64,000 nt of DNA, taken from the NCBI GenBank assembly GCA_020852965.1, contig JADYZV010000075.1, positions 62,001 through 126,000 on the forward strand, given 5' to 3'. Below the pieces are notes generated by a model. The model was not told the DNA's origin and did no database searches. It saw nothing but the letters and a program-made list of their open reading frames with translations. Made by a program: the position numbers and the translations under genes. Positions 1 to 9,122 of this stretch are shown in pieces. Origin of the DNA: Pirellulaceae bacterium (GTDB lineage: Bacteria; Planctomycetota; Planctomycetia; Pirellulales; Pirellulaceae). The first letter of the stretch is position 1; every line of letters starts with the position of its first letter.

Positions 1-1
1 C

Positions 2-727
2 GTGCGGCGCCCCATGCTCGAAGAGATGAATCGATTCATCTTTCAGCACTTGGGATTGGCTGACTGGCACGAAGGGGCCGTCGCCGACTTGGGATGTGGT
101 GTGGGAGCCGTGTCGCGCTTTGGCAGTCAGCTCTATCCGCAGCTCGAGTTCCATGCCATGTCGATCTCACCTGGCCAAATCGCCTCGGCAATGCAGCGCC
201 ATTCGGCACAACGAGTAACCTACCATTGTGGTGACTATCACACTCTCCCGTTCGAAGACGAGTCGATCTCAGGTGTATTTTACCTAGAGAGCCTGTGTCA
301 TAGCACGCAGCCCGAGCAAGCCCTGAACGAAGCAGCCCGAGTCCTCAAACCAGGCGGACGCATCGTCATGACAGACGGCTACTTGCGTCGACCTCTACAG
401 CAGACCTCGCCGCTGTTTCGCACTATCGTCAAGGGAGTCGCCCACAATTGGGCCGTTCCCATGTTCCATGAATTGGAACTTGCGCGGCGATGGACTGGCG
501 ACGGTCGCCTCCGTTTGGTGAAAGACATCGAGTGTGGTTGGCGGTTGGGACCATCAGCGCTGCATGCTGCACATCTAACCACTCTTCATTTTCTCAAGCT
601 GGCACTCAAACGCGGTGTTACCTCTTGGCAATGGAGACACCTAACCGCCTCGGCCTACACCATCGCCTTAGGATTGTACCGACGCCACTTTCACTACCAT
701 TTACTAGCGTTTGAAAAGGGTTCTTAG
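2..727 (+). CDS. SAM-dependent methyltransferase, 5'-truncated by window edge
   Basis: This is a class I SAM-dependent methyltransferase. The SAM-binding motif I (DLGCGVG) is at about residues 29-35 of the visible part. An acidic loop (FEDESISGVF) and the post-motif ARVLKPGGRIVM, typical of the sterol/tocopherol/small-molecule methyltransferase group, follow. Motif I usually lies 60 or more residues from the start, so the GTG at position 2 is probably internal and the true start lies outside the window. The substrate cannot be told from sequence. The last two codons and the TAG stop lie inside the first unit of the downstream heptamer array, so the C-terminal Gly-Ser may be repeat-derived. 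The gene faces away from the minus-strand block that follows. Confidence 0.85.
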   Translation: MRRPMLEEMNRFIFQHLGLADWHEGAVADLGCGVGAVSRFGSQLYPQLEFHAMSISPGQIASAMQRHSAQRVTYHCGDYHTLPFEDESISGVFYLESLCHSTQPEQALNEAARVLKPGGRIVMTDGYLRRPLQQTSPLFRTIVKGVAHNWAVPMFHELELARRWTGDGRLRLVKDIECGWRLGPSALHAAHLTTLHFLKLALKRGVTSWQWRHLTASAYTIALGLYRRHFHYHLLAFEKGS

Positions 728-797
728 TTCTTGGTTCTTGGTTCTTGGTTCTTGGTTCTTGGTTCTTGGTTCTTGGTTCTTGGTTCTTGGTTCTTAG
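721..797. repeat. Heptanucleotide tandem array (TTCTTGG family), 11 units
   Basis: Eleven perfectly phased 7-bp units are present. The first and last are TTCTTAG and the nine between are TTCTTGG. The array begins inside the methyltransferase stop codon region (TAG at 725-727) and ends before CTACGAGG. TTCTTGG units have no stop codon in any frame on either strand, so the array creates a spurious repetitive open frame (VLGSWFL-type). The same repeat family recurs at 61604-61848. Confidence 0.95.
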
Positions 798-855
798 CTA
801 CGAGGCTCTCATGTTGCGATTGGCCATTCAGGCGTGCCCCGAATGGCATGAGAAG

Positions 856-3270
856 CTACTCCGCCATCAGGTACGCAATTAAATCGGCGATAGCCTGCTT
901 ATCGAGCGTTTCCTCAAGACCTTGGGGCATTAGCGACAGACCTGTGTTTTTGATCTGATCGATATCCACCCGCAAGACGGTTTCCGTGACACCTTCGTCT
1001 TTCTTCAACGTGATGCTCGTCGCTCCTTCATCGACGATCATTCCAGAGATCACACGGCCTTCGAGCGTTACGACAAGGTAGTTGACATACTGAGGATTGA
1101 CCTCGCTATTGGGGTCTAGAATAGATGCCAACAATGTCTCAGCACCACGAGACTTGATCGCCATCAAACTGGGACCCAGCTCATGTCCGACTCCTTGCAC
1201 GCGATGGCACGCGCTGCAAGATTTCTTAAACACCTCACGGCCTCGATCAATATCGGCTGGCATGGAAAGTGACACACGATACTGGGCAATAATTTTCTCG
1301 CGAAGAGCTGCTTGCTCTGCCGTTCGTGGACTGGTAGGTGGCGAGATTGTGTGAGTCGACCCGGCATCCCGTGGCGCGTCCTTGGCTCGTTGGCGGGCAG
1401 CGACCTGTTCGGCAATCTGCTTTGAAAACTCTGGATCATCCACAACCTCATTCAAATGCTCAACGTCCTCGCCGATCGAGCTCATCACGGCCGCGCGCAT
1501 CCATCGATCTGCTGGGTCGCGAGCTAGCACTCGCAAGAGTCGTTCGGTTCGTTGCGGTGCCGGCCCATCGCCGAGGGCGAACGCTAACTGGTAGCGTACC
1601 TCCATCGATTCGTCATCCACCAAATCCCCCAACGCGGCGGAAAGTTCAGGCGTCCACTCCATCGGTCCCGCCAATCGAACCGCGTGACGGCGAACTTGTG
1701 CGTGGGTGTCCGCCAGAGCAACGAGGATGGTGGCTTCGTCCAGTTTCCTCAAACCGCTCAGCGCATATAACGCGTGCATCCGCCCCAGCGCTGATGAACT
1801 GTTGCGAACAAGTTGCTTCAGTGGTTCGATCGCAGCTGGATCCTGCCGCTCGTATAGCAATCGCGCTGCCGTTTCGCGGTGCCAAGCGTTCTCATGGGCC
1901 AGCAGGGCAACCAGCTCGAGCGTGCTGCGCCCGCTCAAATCAATTGGACCCGAAGACCGAAATCCACTCGGTACGACTTGGTATATGCGTCCCGCATCGC
2001 GACCGGAGGTTAAGTCGAGATGCATTTTGATCTGCGGCGGTAGTGATGCCGGATGCTCGATAACTTCTCGATACATGTCGATCACCGCCAGGGCACCGTT
2101 GGGCGCATTGGCGAACTGGGCAGGGCGAAACCAGATATCGGTCGACGTGACAAACTCACTGTGATCATCCATACGCTGCGCGATGAATTCAAGACCATTG
2201 GGGACCAACCGCTTGCGATGGATCAAATTGCTGCCGACGTCACCGATTATGGCAACCCCTTTGTAAGACGAAGGCCACGCGTCGCCTCGATAGATGGTCA
2301 CCCCCGTTGCACCAGTGAAATAGCCTGCGGCACGCCCGCCCCCTTCAATCACGCCCTTGACTTCGCCGGAAACTCGCAATCGAGTGCGTACAATACGCCA
2401 CGGTTCGACCGGACTAGTGCGATAGACTTCGGCCGCCGGCCCATCCGCTGCGATGGAAATCCGCGACGGAGGCGGGATCATATAGGGATTCCTGGCGATC
2501 ATCCGGTCTTCATACATCACCTGTTGAATGTGGTCGCTGTTGGAGGAGGCAAACTTGTGCCCCCAGTCATCGAAACTCATCCCGTGTTGGGCCGCTCCGG
2601 CGGTTGGCTCGATCTCGTAGGTTCGTGGGTTCAAGGCCAGATCTCGACCACGGATATTCAAACTCGGTACCGACTCGTCTTGATGTGCGTGCCGAATCTC
2701 ACCACCTACACTGCTGCATGCGATATGAATCCGATTGTCCAATCCCCAGCGGAATGAATTCACCAACCCCTGAACGTTCGAGGTGCCGAAGCCACTCAAA
2801 ACATGTTGCTTCACATCGGCGCGACCGTCGCCATCGCTATCTTTGAAATACCACAAGTTGGGTGCATCCGCTACGAACAAACCGCCATCGTAGGGAAACA
2901 ATGCCGTGGGCCAAAAAAGTCCCTCCGCGAAATCCGTACGCGTGTCGTACACTCCATCGCCATTGGTGTCTGTAAGCCGGGCAATCCGCGACAGTCCATC
3001 GTCACGGTCTTCGCTGTAGCCACGCATCTCACAGACGAACAAGCCACCGCTTGCATCCCACTCAATTGCTACAGGGCTGGCGACGAGCGGTTCGCTGGCG
3101 ATCAACTGAATCTCGAACCCCTCGGCGACTTCAAACGTTGCCAGCGCCTGGTCGGGAGACGTCGGTGGGATCCGCGGCAATTCATCCGAATAATCGGGCT
3201 GTTGGCACCAAGCCGACGTTGAAATACTCAGTATCCAAGTCAGTAAACAAAACAACTGTAATATTCTCAT
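856..3270 (-). CDS. PVC-type haem-binding CxxCH protein (membrane-bound dehydrogenase family)
   Basis: This is a secreted c-type cytochrome of the family specific to Planctomycetes and Verrucomicrobia. Residues 1-23 form a signal peptide. A beta-propeller dehydrogenase-like domain spans about residues 45-420 and is rich in short Asp/Gly motifs (DSDGDGRAD, DTNGDGVYD). HEAT-like alpha repeats with many Arg/Leu and Ala follow at about 455-640. The C-terminal haem domain carries CSACH at about 685-689 and a likely distal Met ligand in LMPQGL near 780. The family is thought to take part in periplasmic oxidation of sugars or polymers, but no substrate is established. The ATG at 3270 is followed directly by the signal peptide. 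The gene follows the DUF1501 gene on the same strand after a 356-bp gap, so it probably has its own promoter. Confidence 0.9.
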   Translation of the reverse strand: MRILQLFCLLTWILSISTSAWCQQPDYSDELPRIPPTSPDQALATFEVAEGFEIQLIASEPLVASPVAIEWDASGGLFVCEMRGYSEDRDDGLSRIARLTDTNGDGVYDTRTDFAEGLFWPTALFPYDGGLFVADAPNLWYFKDSDGDGRADVKQHVLSGFGTSNVQGLVNSFRWGLDNRIHIACSSVGGEIRHAHQDESVPSLNIRGRDLALNPRTYEIEPTAGAAQHGMSFDDWGHKFASSNSDHIQQVMYEDRMIARNPYMIPPPSRISIAADGPAAEVYRTSPVEPWRIVRTRLRVSGEVKGVIEGGGRAAGYFTGATGVTIYRGDAWPSSYKGVAIIGDVGSNLIHRKRLVPNGLEFIAQRMDDHSEFVTSTDIWFRPAQFANAPNGALAVIDMYREVIEHPASLPPQIKMHLDLTSGRDAGRIYQVVPSGFRSSGPIDLSGRSTLELVALLAHENAWHRETAARLLYERQDPAAIEPLKQLVRNSSSALGRMHALYALSGLRKLDEATILVALADTHAQVRRHAVRLAGPMEWTPELSAALGDLVDDESMEVRYQLAFALGDGPAPQRTERLLRVLARDPADRWMRAAVMSSIGEDVEHLNEVVDDPEFSKQIAEQVAARQRAKDAPRDAGSTHTISPPTSPRTAEQAALREKIIAQYRVSLSMPADIDRGREVFKKSCSACHRVQGVGHELGPSLMAIKSRGAETLLASILDPNSEVNPQYVNYLVVTLEGRVISGMIVDEGATSITLKKDEGVTETVLRVDIDQIKNTGLSLMPQGLEETLDKQAIADLIAYLMAE

Positions 3271-3626
3271 TAATTATTAACCTGTCGGTTGTGGCTTACG
3301 ACTCGGGGCAAGCCCGGCGGAAATATGGATCAAGTAAAGAACGGTCGTCTATCGATACGCTATCTTAATCCGATGAAACGTCTTGGAAACCCGGGGGGTG
3401 GGAGAACCGATGCGACGTGGATGTGCGTTTTACGCTACCCGTGCTTATCCCCGGCGATCGTCACCCTCCTAAATGTTCACCGTGGAATCGCTACCCACGT
3501 GTATGCAGGCCACCTCCATCGGTTGGCCCTGTTCGCTAGCTGCAAATGTCGTAACACCCAGTCGGACCCGACGTCACGAAAGGTCAGTTTGCCGTCGACG
3601 GTGATGGCATACGACCAAGCCTTGGC
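3271..3626. other. Intergenic region, 356 bp, between DUF1501 and PVC cytochrome genes
   Basis: No convincing gene is visible. The plus-strand open frame here has low-complexity composition and no family resemblance. The end near 3271-3290 is AT-rich (TTAATTATTAA) directly upstream of the cytochrome ATG and is the likely promoter/leader area. No clear -35/-10 pair can be assigned. Confidence 0.5.
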
Positions 3627-5060
3627 CTAGGCAAGAATATTGTGCACAACATCTCCATGAACATCAGTCAGCCGAAATTCGCGACCTTGATAGCGGTAGG
3701 TCAATCGTTCGTGGTCGAGGCCTAACAGATGCAATATCGTAGCATTCAGATCATGCACGTGCACTCCATTCTCAGCGACATCCATCCCCAGTTCATCCGA
3801 GCTGCCATAGCTGACTCCACCTTTAATTCCGCCACCGGCCAACCAAATGGTAAAGGCATCCTTGTGATGATCGCGGCCGGAGAGTTTGGAATCTTCAGCC
3901 TCGGCTCCCTGGCGTAGCGGCGTGCGGCCGAACTCCGAGCCCCAAATCAATAGTGTATCTTGCAACAGTCCACGACGTCTCAAATCCTCGATCAGTGCCG
4001 CTATGGGTCGGTCGGTCTCGAGACACTTCTTCGACAACCGCGATTCCAGATTGCTATGATGATCCCAATCGGAGTCATACAGTTCAATCAATCGCACTCC
4101 TCGCTCGACCAGTCGTCTAGCCAGCAAACAATTATTCGCAAAAGACGACTTGCCCGGCTTGGCGCCATAGAGTTCCAATGTTTCATTCGTCTCGCCATCG
4201 ATGTTCATCAACTCCGGCACTGAAGTTTGCAGGCGATAAGCCATCTCGTATTGAGCAATCCGCGTGGCGATTTCCGGATCGCCACTGGCGGCATACTGCT
4301 CCCGATTCAAAGCGGACAGAGCGTCCAACACCCTCCGACGATCTGCGGAACTGTGCCCTTCGGGGCTCGATAGAAATAGCACGGGATCCCCCTGAGAGCG
4401 AAACTGGATCCCCTGGTGGATGCTCGGTAAAAAGCCGTTGGACCACAGACTGGTGCCTGCACCACCAGCCGGGCCACTGAGCAGCACAACGTATCCGGGC
4501 AACTCGCGGTTCTCGGAGCCAAGACCGTAGCTTACCCACGAACCCAGACTTGGACGTCCACCGCGGCCGAAGCCCGAGTGCAAAAACATTTGAGCCGGCG
4601 CATGATTGATTTCCTCCGAATGAACAGAGCGGATAATCGCCAGTTCATCGACGACGCGTGCCAAATTGGGTAACAGCTCTGATAGCGACTGTCCGCTCGC
4701 GCCATGACGTGAAAATTTGTACGGCGACCCCGCCAAAGTCGATGTCTTGCCGATAAATGCAAAGTCCCGGTCCTTGGTAACTTCTGCGGGACACGGTTGA
4801 CCATCGCGTTTTACTAGCTCCGGCTTTTCATCGAACAGATCAAGCTGGGACGGTGCGCCAATCATATGCAGGTAGATTACTTGCTTGGCCCTGGCTGCAA
4901 AATGCGTTAGGTTCGCTGCCATCAACGAGTCGTCGCTGAACATCGAAGCCAGAGCAATACCGCTAAAGCCAATACCTGATGAACGAATGAAATCGCGGCG
5001 AGCCAAGTTTTGCGAAACTTGCGACCTTGCTTGAATACTGGCTGAGTGCGTTGCGTTCAT
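3627..5060 (-). CDS. DUF1501 domain-containing secreted protein
   Basis: This 477-aa protein matches the DUF1501 family, which has an alkaline-phosphatase/sulfatase-like fold. The N-terminus has a twin-arginine-like signal (RRDFIRSSGIGFSGIALA, residues 21-38). Typical landmarks are HMIGAPSQLDLFDEKP near the start, IRSVHSEEINHAPAQ in the middle, and WGSEFGRTP and GRDHHKDAFTIWLAGGGIKG towards the end. DUF1501 genes usually sit beside PSCyt1/DUF1549/DUF1553 genes, as here with only 28 bp between them, which implies one operon. Work on the family suggests a role in oxidative or hydrolytic periplasmic catabolism, but the reaction is not known. Length is normal and the ATG at 5060 precedes the Tat motif. 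I see no strong Shine-Dalgarno sequence. Confidence 0.92.
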   Translation of the reverse strand: MNATHSASIQARSQVSQNLARRDFIRSSGIGFSGIALASMFSDDSLMAANLTHFAARAKQVIYLHMIGAPSQLDLFDEKPELVKRDGQPCPAEVTKDRDFAFIGKTSTLAGSPYKFSRHGASGQSLSELLPNLARVVDELAIIRSVHSEEINHAPAQMFLHSGFGRGGRPSLGSWVSYGLGSENRELPGYVVLLSGPAGGAGTSLWSNGFLPSIHQGIQFRSQGDPVLFLSSPEGHSSADRRRVLDALSALNREQYAASGDPEIATRIAQYEMAYRLQTSVPELMNIDGETNETLELYGAKPGKSSFANNCLLARRLVERGVRLIELYDSDWDHHSNLESRLSKKCLETDRPIAALIEDLRRRGLLQDTLLIWGSEFGRTPLRQGAEAEDSKLSGRDHHKDAFTIWLAGGGIKGGVSYGSSDELGMDVAENGVHVHDLNATILHLLGLDHERLTYRYQGREFRLTDVHGDVVHNILA

Positions 5061-5088
5061 GAATTGCAGTTCACGGCAATGATTGCCG

Positions 5089-7686
5089 TCAATCTTTAGT
5101 TATCGTCTCGTGTAAGTTCAGCAGCGTAGTGGCGACACAATACCATGCATCCTGGCTCGATCCGACAGCTAGTTGTGCGTGATATAACTGCAACAACGTT
5201 TCGCGTTCGGTCACCAATGGTCTGCGGGCGACGCATAGTTGAAACGCGTAATCCATTTTCTCCGCGAGCGAGGCATGGGACTGTTCAGCCTGCACCCGCT
5301 CAGCCAGCGACTTGGCAGCGGAGACGTAGACTGGATCATTCAAGAGCGTCAAAGCTTGAAGCGGCGTGTTGCTCCGCGAACGCATGACCGTACAAGCTAA
5401 GCGGGCGTTAGCGTCAAAATTGATGAAGCTCGGATAAGGAGCTCCGCGTTTGAGGACCACGTAGATCCCCCGTCGGTGCTGCTCGCTTCCCGGACTTACT
5501 TCATAATCGTATTTAACACCGCCAACTTTAGTCCATATACCATCCGGTTGATAGGGCCGAATGGGTGGGCCAAATTGTTGGAGGGAGAGCAAGCCGGAAA
5601 TGGCCAACGCGTTGTCGCGGATCATCTCCGCGTCCATTCGCATTCGCGGCCCGCGTGCCAAAAGTCGATTGCGGTCATCGCGCTCCAGCAGTTCGGGCGT
5701 GACACGCGAGGATTGCCGGTAGGTGGCCGAAGTGACAATCGTCTTGAGCAGTTTCTTCATCGACCAGCCAGACTCTACCAATTCGACGGCCAGCCAGTCC
5801 AGCAATTCGGGGTGCGTCGGCGGCTCCCCTTTAACGCCGAGGTCCTCCAGCGTAGGCACAATTCCCTGGCCGAAAAGTTCGGCCCACCAGCGATTGACCG
5901 TTGTTCTCGCGACCAGCGGATTTCGGGGAGAGACCAGCCACTGCGCCAGCGTCAGTCGGTTGAGCGGGCCCGCCGGCATCGCATGTAGCGCGGCTGGTGT
6001 GGCTGGTTCCACGGACTCGCCAGGTACCTTGTAGTCGCCTCGAACGAAAACGTGTGACTTGCGTGGTCCATCCAGTTCAACCATGACCAGCGTGATTTCG
6101 GCTGCAACCGCCGCAATCTTTTTCTCGATCGTCGCAAATTGTTGGCTTAGCTCGGTGGCTAGCGCGTCCTGCGAAAATCGATAGGCATCTAATTTCTTTC
6201 TATCTGCCTTGGACCATTGGTCGCTTGGCTTCCGGGCAACCTCCAGGATTTCACTGGGAACGGACTCCGACGCGACATTGCCAGTAATCGCTGAAAGTTC
6301 GCCACCGTCATGCGTTCCAAACGCATCCGTTGCGCCCTGCGGCGTGGAGTCCAGTATCGGCAGAAGTTGGGTCTGCGCGCAACCCTCGGCTTGCCCGGAT
6401 ACTTGGGCTACCCACGAGTCAAATTCAGCATCCAACTGCTGCTTCCGCTTCGTCAATTGTTCGTTGACTGCCGCCAGTTTCTGTTGCTGTTCACTCCGCA
6501 AACGATCGCGTTCGGGATTGGCAAGCTTCAGACTTGGGCCCTGAAACTCAATGGAGCTGGGAACCTTCGCTTTGGCGAGATCGGCTTCGAGCTCCGTACT
6601 ATTGTAAAAGGCAAACAGGCTGTAGTATTCCTTGATCGTGAAGGGATCGTATTTATGGTCGTGACATTGACAACACTCAAGTGTTGTTCCCAGCCAAATC
6701 GCTCCGGTCGTATTAACGCGATCGAGTACTTGTTCAACCCGTGTCTCTTCGGGTAATGAACCAGCTTCCACATTGGTTGGTGCATTGCGGTGGAAGCCCG
6801 TAGCGATCTTCTGCGACTCGGTCGCGTTGGGCAAGAGGTCGCCGGCGAGTTGCTCGATGGTGAACTGATCGAACGGCATGTCGGTATTTAAGGCCTGGAT
6901 CACCCAATCTCGATACGCCCAATTGTCGCGCAAGTCATCGCGTTGAAAGCCGTGCGAGTCGGCGTAGCGCGCCAAGTCGAGCCAGGGTCGCGCCCAACGC
7001 TCGCCAAACTGCGGACGACTCAGCAGCTCATCTACTAATTTGACGTAGTGGGCTTGAGTTGGCTCTGCCTCAAACGCCTCGACCTCTATGGGGGTTGGCG
7101 GTATGCCGATCAAGTCTAAGAATAGTCGCCGCACCAGCTTAGCCGGCTCGGCCGACGGGGAAGGACTCAACCCCTCTTCGTGAAGTCGTTGCCATACAAA
7201 GTAATCGATGGGCGACTGGATCCAGTCGCTAGCGAATTCGAGCGGTACTGTCGGACGCTGGGGAACGACATAGGACCAGTGCGGTGGCACTTCGAAGTTC
7301 TCAGGCCAGACTGCGCCTTGTTCGATCCATTGACGAATCTTAGCCACGTGACGCTTTGGTAGCGGTTCACCAATGGCAGGCATGATCTGTTCATGTCCTC
7401 GCGGCAGACTAATTCGTCGCAGAAGTTCGCTGGTAGCTGGCTGCGCGAGGTCGATCACACCCGAATCCAAGGCCTCGGATCGCAGGTCGAGTCTCAGCCC
7501 CCCCTCCTGCTTGCGCGCCCCGTGACATTCAAAACAAGCGCGTTGCAGAATAGGGTAAACGTCGCGCGCAAAATCCACGGTTGCCGCAGCTGCCGATCGA
7601 TCGCCTGCAGACCAAACCCAAGTATCAATATGCGGATTGATAAACAGGCACCACAATATAGCGAAAGCAATTCGGCGATTCATCAT
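5089..7686 (-). CDS. PSCyt1-DUF1549-DUF1553 planctomycete cytochrome-like protein
   Basis: This 865-aa secreted protein has the classic planctomycete architecture. An N-terminal signal peptide (about 1-27) precedes the PSCyt1 haem domain (CFECHG at 51-56). DUF1549 spans about 155-360 and includes the signature CQCHDHKYDPF. A coiled-coil-like linker rich in Lys/Gln/Glu (about 395-435) follows, then DUF1553 from about 575 to the end with NRWWAELFGQGIV and SRSNTPLQALTLLNDP. No LamG or Ig-like insert is seen, so this is the compact form. It is the upstream partner of the DUF1501 gene (28 bp apart). The pair probably acts together in the periplasm in electron-coupled catabolism. Two tandem ATG codons (7686 and 7683) could both start it. 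Confidence 0.92.
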   Translation of the reverse strand: MMNRRIAFAILWCLFINPHIDTWVWSAGDRSAAAATVDFARDVYPILQRACFECHGARKQEGGLRLDLRSEALDSGVIDLAQPATSELLRRISLPRGHEQIMPAIGEPLPKRHVAKIRQWIEQGAVWPENFEVPPHWSYVVPQRPTVPLEFASDWIQSPIDYFVWQRLHEEGLSPSPSAEPAKLVRRLFLDLIGIPPTPIEVEAFEAEPTQAHYVKLVDELLSRPQFGERWARPWLDLARYADSHGFQRDDLRDNWAYRDWVIQALNTDMPFDQFTIEQLAGDLLPNATESQKIATGFHRNAPTNVEAGSLPEETRVEQVLDRVNTTGAIWLGTTLECCQCHDHKYDPFTIKEYYSLFAFYNSTELEADLAKAKVPSSIEFQGPSLKLANPERDRLRSEQQQKLAAVNEQLTKRKQQLDAEFDSWVAQVSGQAEGCAQTQLLPILDSTPQGATDAFGTHDGGELSAITGNVASESVPSEILEVARKPSDQWSKADRKKLDAYRFSQDALATELSQQFATIEKKIAAVAAEITLVMVELDGPRKSHVFVRGDYKVPGESVEPATPAALHAMPAGPLNRLTLAQWLVSPRNPLVARTTVNRWWAELFGQGIVPTLEDLGVKGEPPTHPELLDWLAVELVESGWSMKKLLKTIVTSATYRQSSRVTPELLERDDRNRLLARGPRMRMDAEMIRDNALAISGLLSLQQFGPPIRPYQPDGIWTKVGGVKYDYEVSPGSEQHRRGIYVVLKRGAPYPSFINFDANARLACTVMRSRSNTPLQALTLLNDPVYVSAAKSLAERVQAEQSHASLAEKMDYAFQLCVARRPLVTERETLLQLYHAQLAVGSSQDAWYCVATTLLNLHETITKD

Positions 7687-7916
7687 TCGTGACCAACGGA
7701 ACTAAGTGGTAGTTCAGTAACAGTTTAAGCCTGTAGTACATTCCATTGTAGCACGCCCACTTTTGCCTTGCAGTGCGGCGAAGGACAAGTGGTCCCAGCT
7801 CACTGCTTACCGATATGCCACCACAAACGTTCTGCGCAACGGAAATGGTACCTTCCCGTCGCCGTAACGCAGGTAGTGATTTGCGATCCAGTCGCTTGGG
7901 GGCACTCTGTCGCCGC

Positions 7917-8309
7917 TCAACTGTCGGAAACATCAGCCTCGGACTGAAATGCAATTCGGAAGACGCGCGGGTCACGCAGCCCCAATGCAATCCACACTAG
8001 AACGCCGAAAACGATCGGCAGAAAAAATGGCTCACCAATGCGGACGTGAGCACCTGTCGCGCCGCCAAGATAGGCTGACAACAAAATGGCAGCGATGAAT
8101 GCCGCGCGCGGAATCAGGAACAGAACTGCGATCGAGACTTCGACGATACCAACGTAAAACATTACATCGCTCGTCCAACCCATTTTTGCAAACATCTCTT
8201 GCTTGTTTGGAAAGTCGACGAACTTCCCGCTCGCACTTACCAAGCACATAAATACGACAATCAAGCCACTCAGCACCCAACCAGCTAGTTTCGCTTTCGA
8301 TCGCTTCAT
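7917..8309 (-). CDS. DoxX-like four-helix membrane protein
   Basis: This small, very hydrophobic 130-aa protein resembles the DoxX/DoxX-like family. It has four predicted membrane segments at roughly residues 9-28, 46-66, 71-90 and 97-114. The first helix is followed by SASGKFVDFP, a DoxX-like feature. The open frame could start at a TTG at 8312, but the ATG at 8309 (MKRSKAKLAGW) is preferred. DoxX proteins are linked to redox or quinone-associated membrane complexes, and the function here is unknown. It sits upstream of the cytochrome operon on the same strand with a gap of about 230 bp, so co-transcription is uncertain. The polar tail (ESEADVSDS) is on the last cytoplasmic or periplasmic end. 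Confidence 0.7.
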   Translation of the reverse strand: MKRSKAKLAGWVLSGLIVVFMCLVSASGKFVDFPNKQEMFAKMGWTSDVMFYVGIVEVSIAVLFLIPRAAFIAAILLSAYLGGATGAHVRIGEPFFLPIVFGVLVWIALGLRDPRVFRIAFQSEADVSDS

Positions 8310-9122
8310 CAATGGAACTCACTCTAAGTAGCTACACGGGTTATTCGAGGACAGGAAAGAGAGGTCGAATTTCGAATGGCCCGGTACGGACACCGGGATG
8401 TTTGGACATCAACTCGACTGCTATTAGTCGAGTGACGATTCTCGGGATCGACAGCACAGCAAAAGGTTTTCGAGAAAAGTCTAATGTGACAATATCGCGA
8501 ACATTCTGCCGGCAATCGATGCTCAGAAGTCTAGCTCGAAAGTACCAAAGTCGCCCGCACCGCTCCCTGTCCAGCTTAGACGTTTCCAGGCCGCAACTGG
8601 GGTTTAGGTTTGTGTTCAAGTAGCGGCGAAGTATGCTGTGGGTGCTTAGCTGGATGCGTCTTTGTAGGCTCGTAACGAGTAATGCGAGTTACGGCAGACC
8701 GAAGCAAATGACCATTGTGCCGCGTTTCCACGTTCTAATGAGAAACGGCCTGACGATGCGCTACAGTTGATGTTAGGCCAAACTCTACGGTGGCGACATG
8801 AACCGGACGGCAAACCGATGAGAACATGGGGGCGGGGCTTTCCGTACTCGCTGCCCGTGCCGTAACTCGCAGTACTCGTTACGAGCCTACTCCAGGGGCG
8901 CAACAGCGGTGAGGAGTTGAGCCAGTTCACAAGGAGCGATGACCGAGACACAACTTGGTCTGGGCGAAGAACACGATGCAGTGTCGGCTATAGTTTCAAA
9001 CAGTCGGCCGGAAGTTCAGGATTTAACGTGAAAAGGCATACGGCGTAATCATGGAACCCAGCCAGCAATCGACTTTGCCGTATTCTCGCGAAAGCGCATG
9101 CGAGCGCAATGCTCGTCGGTAG
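8310..9122. other. Intergenic region, 813 bp, with an inverted-repeat element
   Basis: I see no supported gene. Short open frames on both strands lack family resemblance, and one of them (minus strand, 8646-8951) merely covers the inverted repeat described separately. This is the longest clearly non-coding stretch in the window. Confidence 0.6.
8664..8890. repeat. Inverted-repeat element, two 33-bp arms (MITE-like)
   Basis: The left arm at 8664-8696 (starting GTAGGCTCGTAACGAGTA) and the right arm at 8858-8890 (ending CTCGTTACGAGCCTAC) are reverse complements with one mismatch in 33 positions. They enclose 161 bp of unique sequence with no gene. Each arm itself contains the near-palindrome CTCGTAACGAG. 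I see no clear target-site duplication and no transposase. It could be a MITE, a remnant of an insertion sequence, or a structured RNA stem. The arms are too far apart for an ordinary terminator. Confidence 0.75.

Noticed and set aside
731-958. Open frame with VLGSWFL repeats
   Set aside because: It is the heptamer array read as codons and then runs antisense into the cytochrome gene; not a gene.
1338-2757. Two long plus-strand open frames (230 and 234 codons) opposite the PVC cytochrome gene
   Set aside because: They are antisense to a clearly conserved gene, with Arg/Pro-rich composition typical of shadow frames.
3289-3630. 113-codon plus-strand open frame in the 3.3-3.6 kb gap
   Set aside because: Odd composition, no recognisable domain, and it overlaps the end of the DUF1501 gene.
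8646-8951. 101-codon minus-strand open frame
   Set aside because: It spans both arms of the inverted repeat and has no family resemblance or ribosome site.
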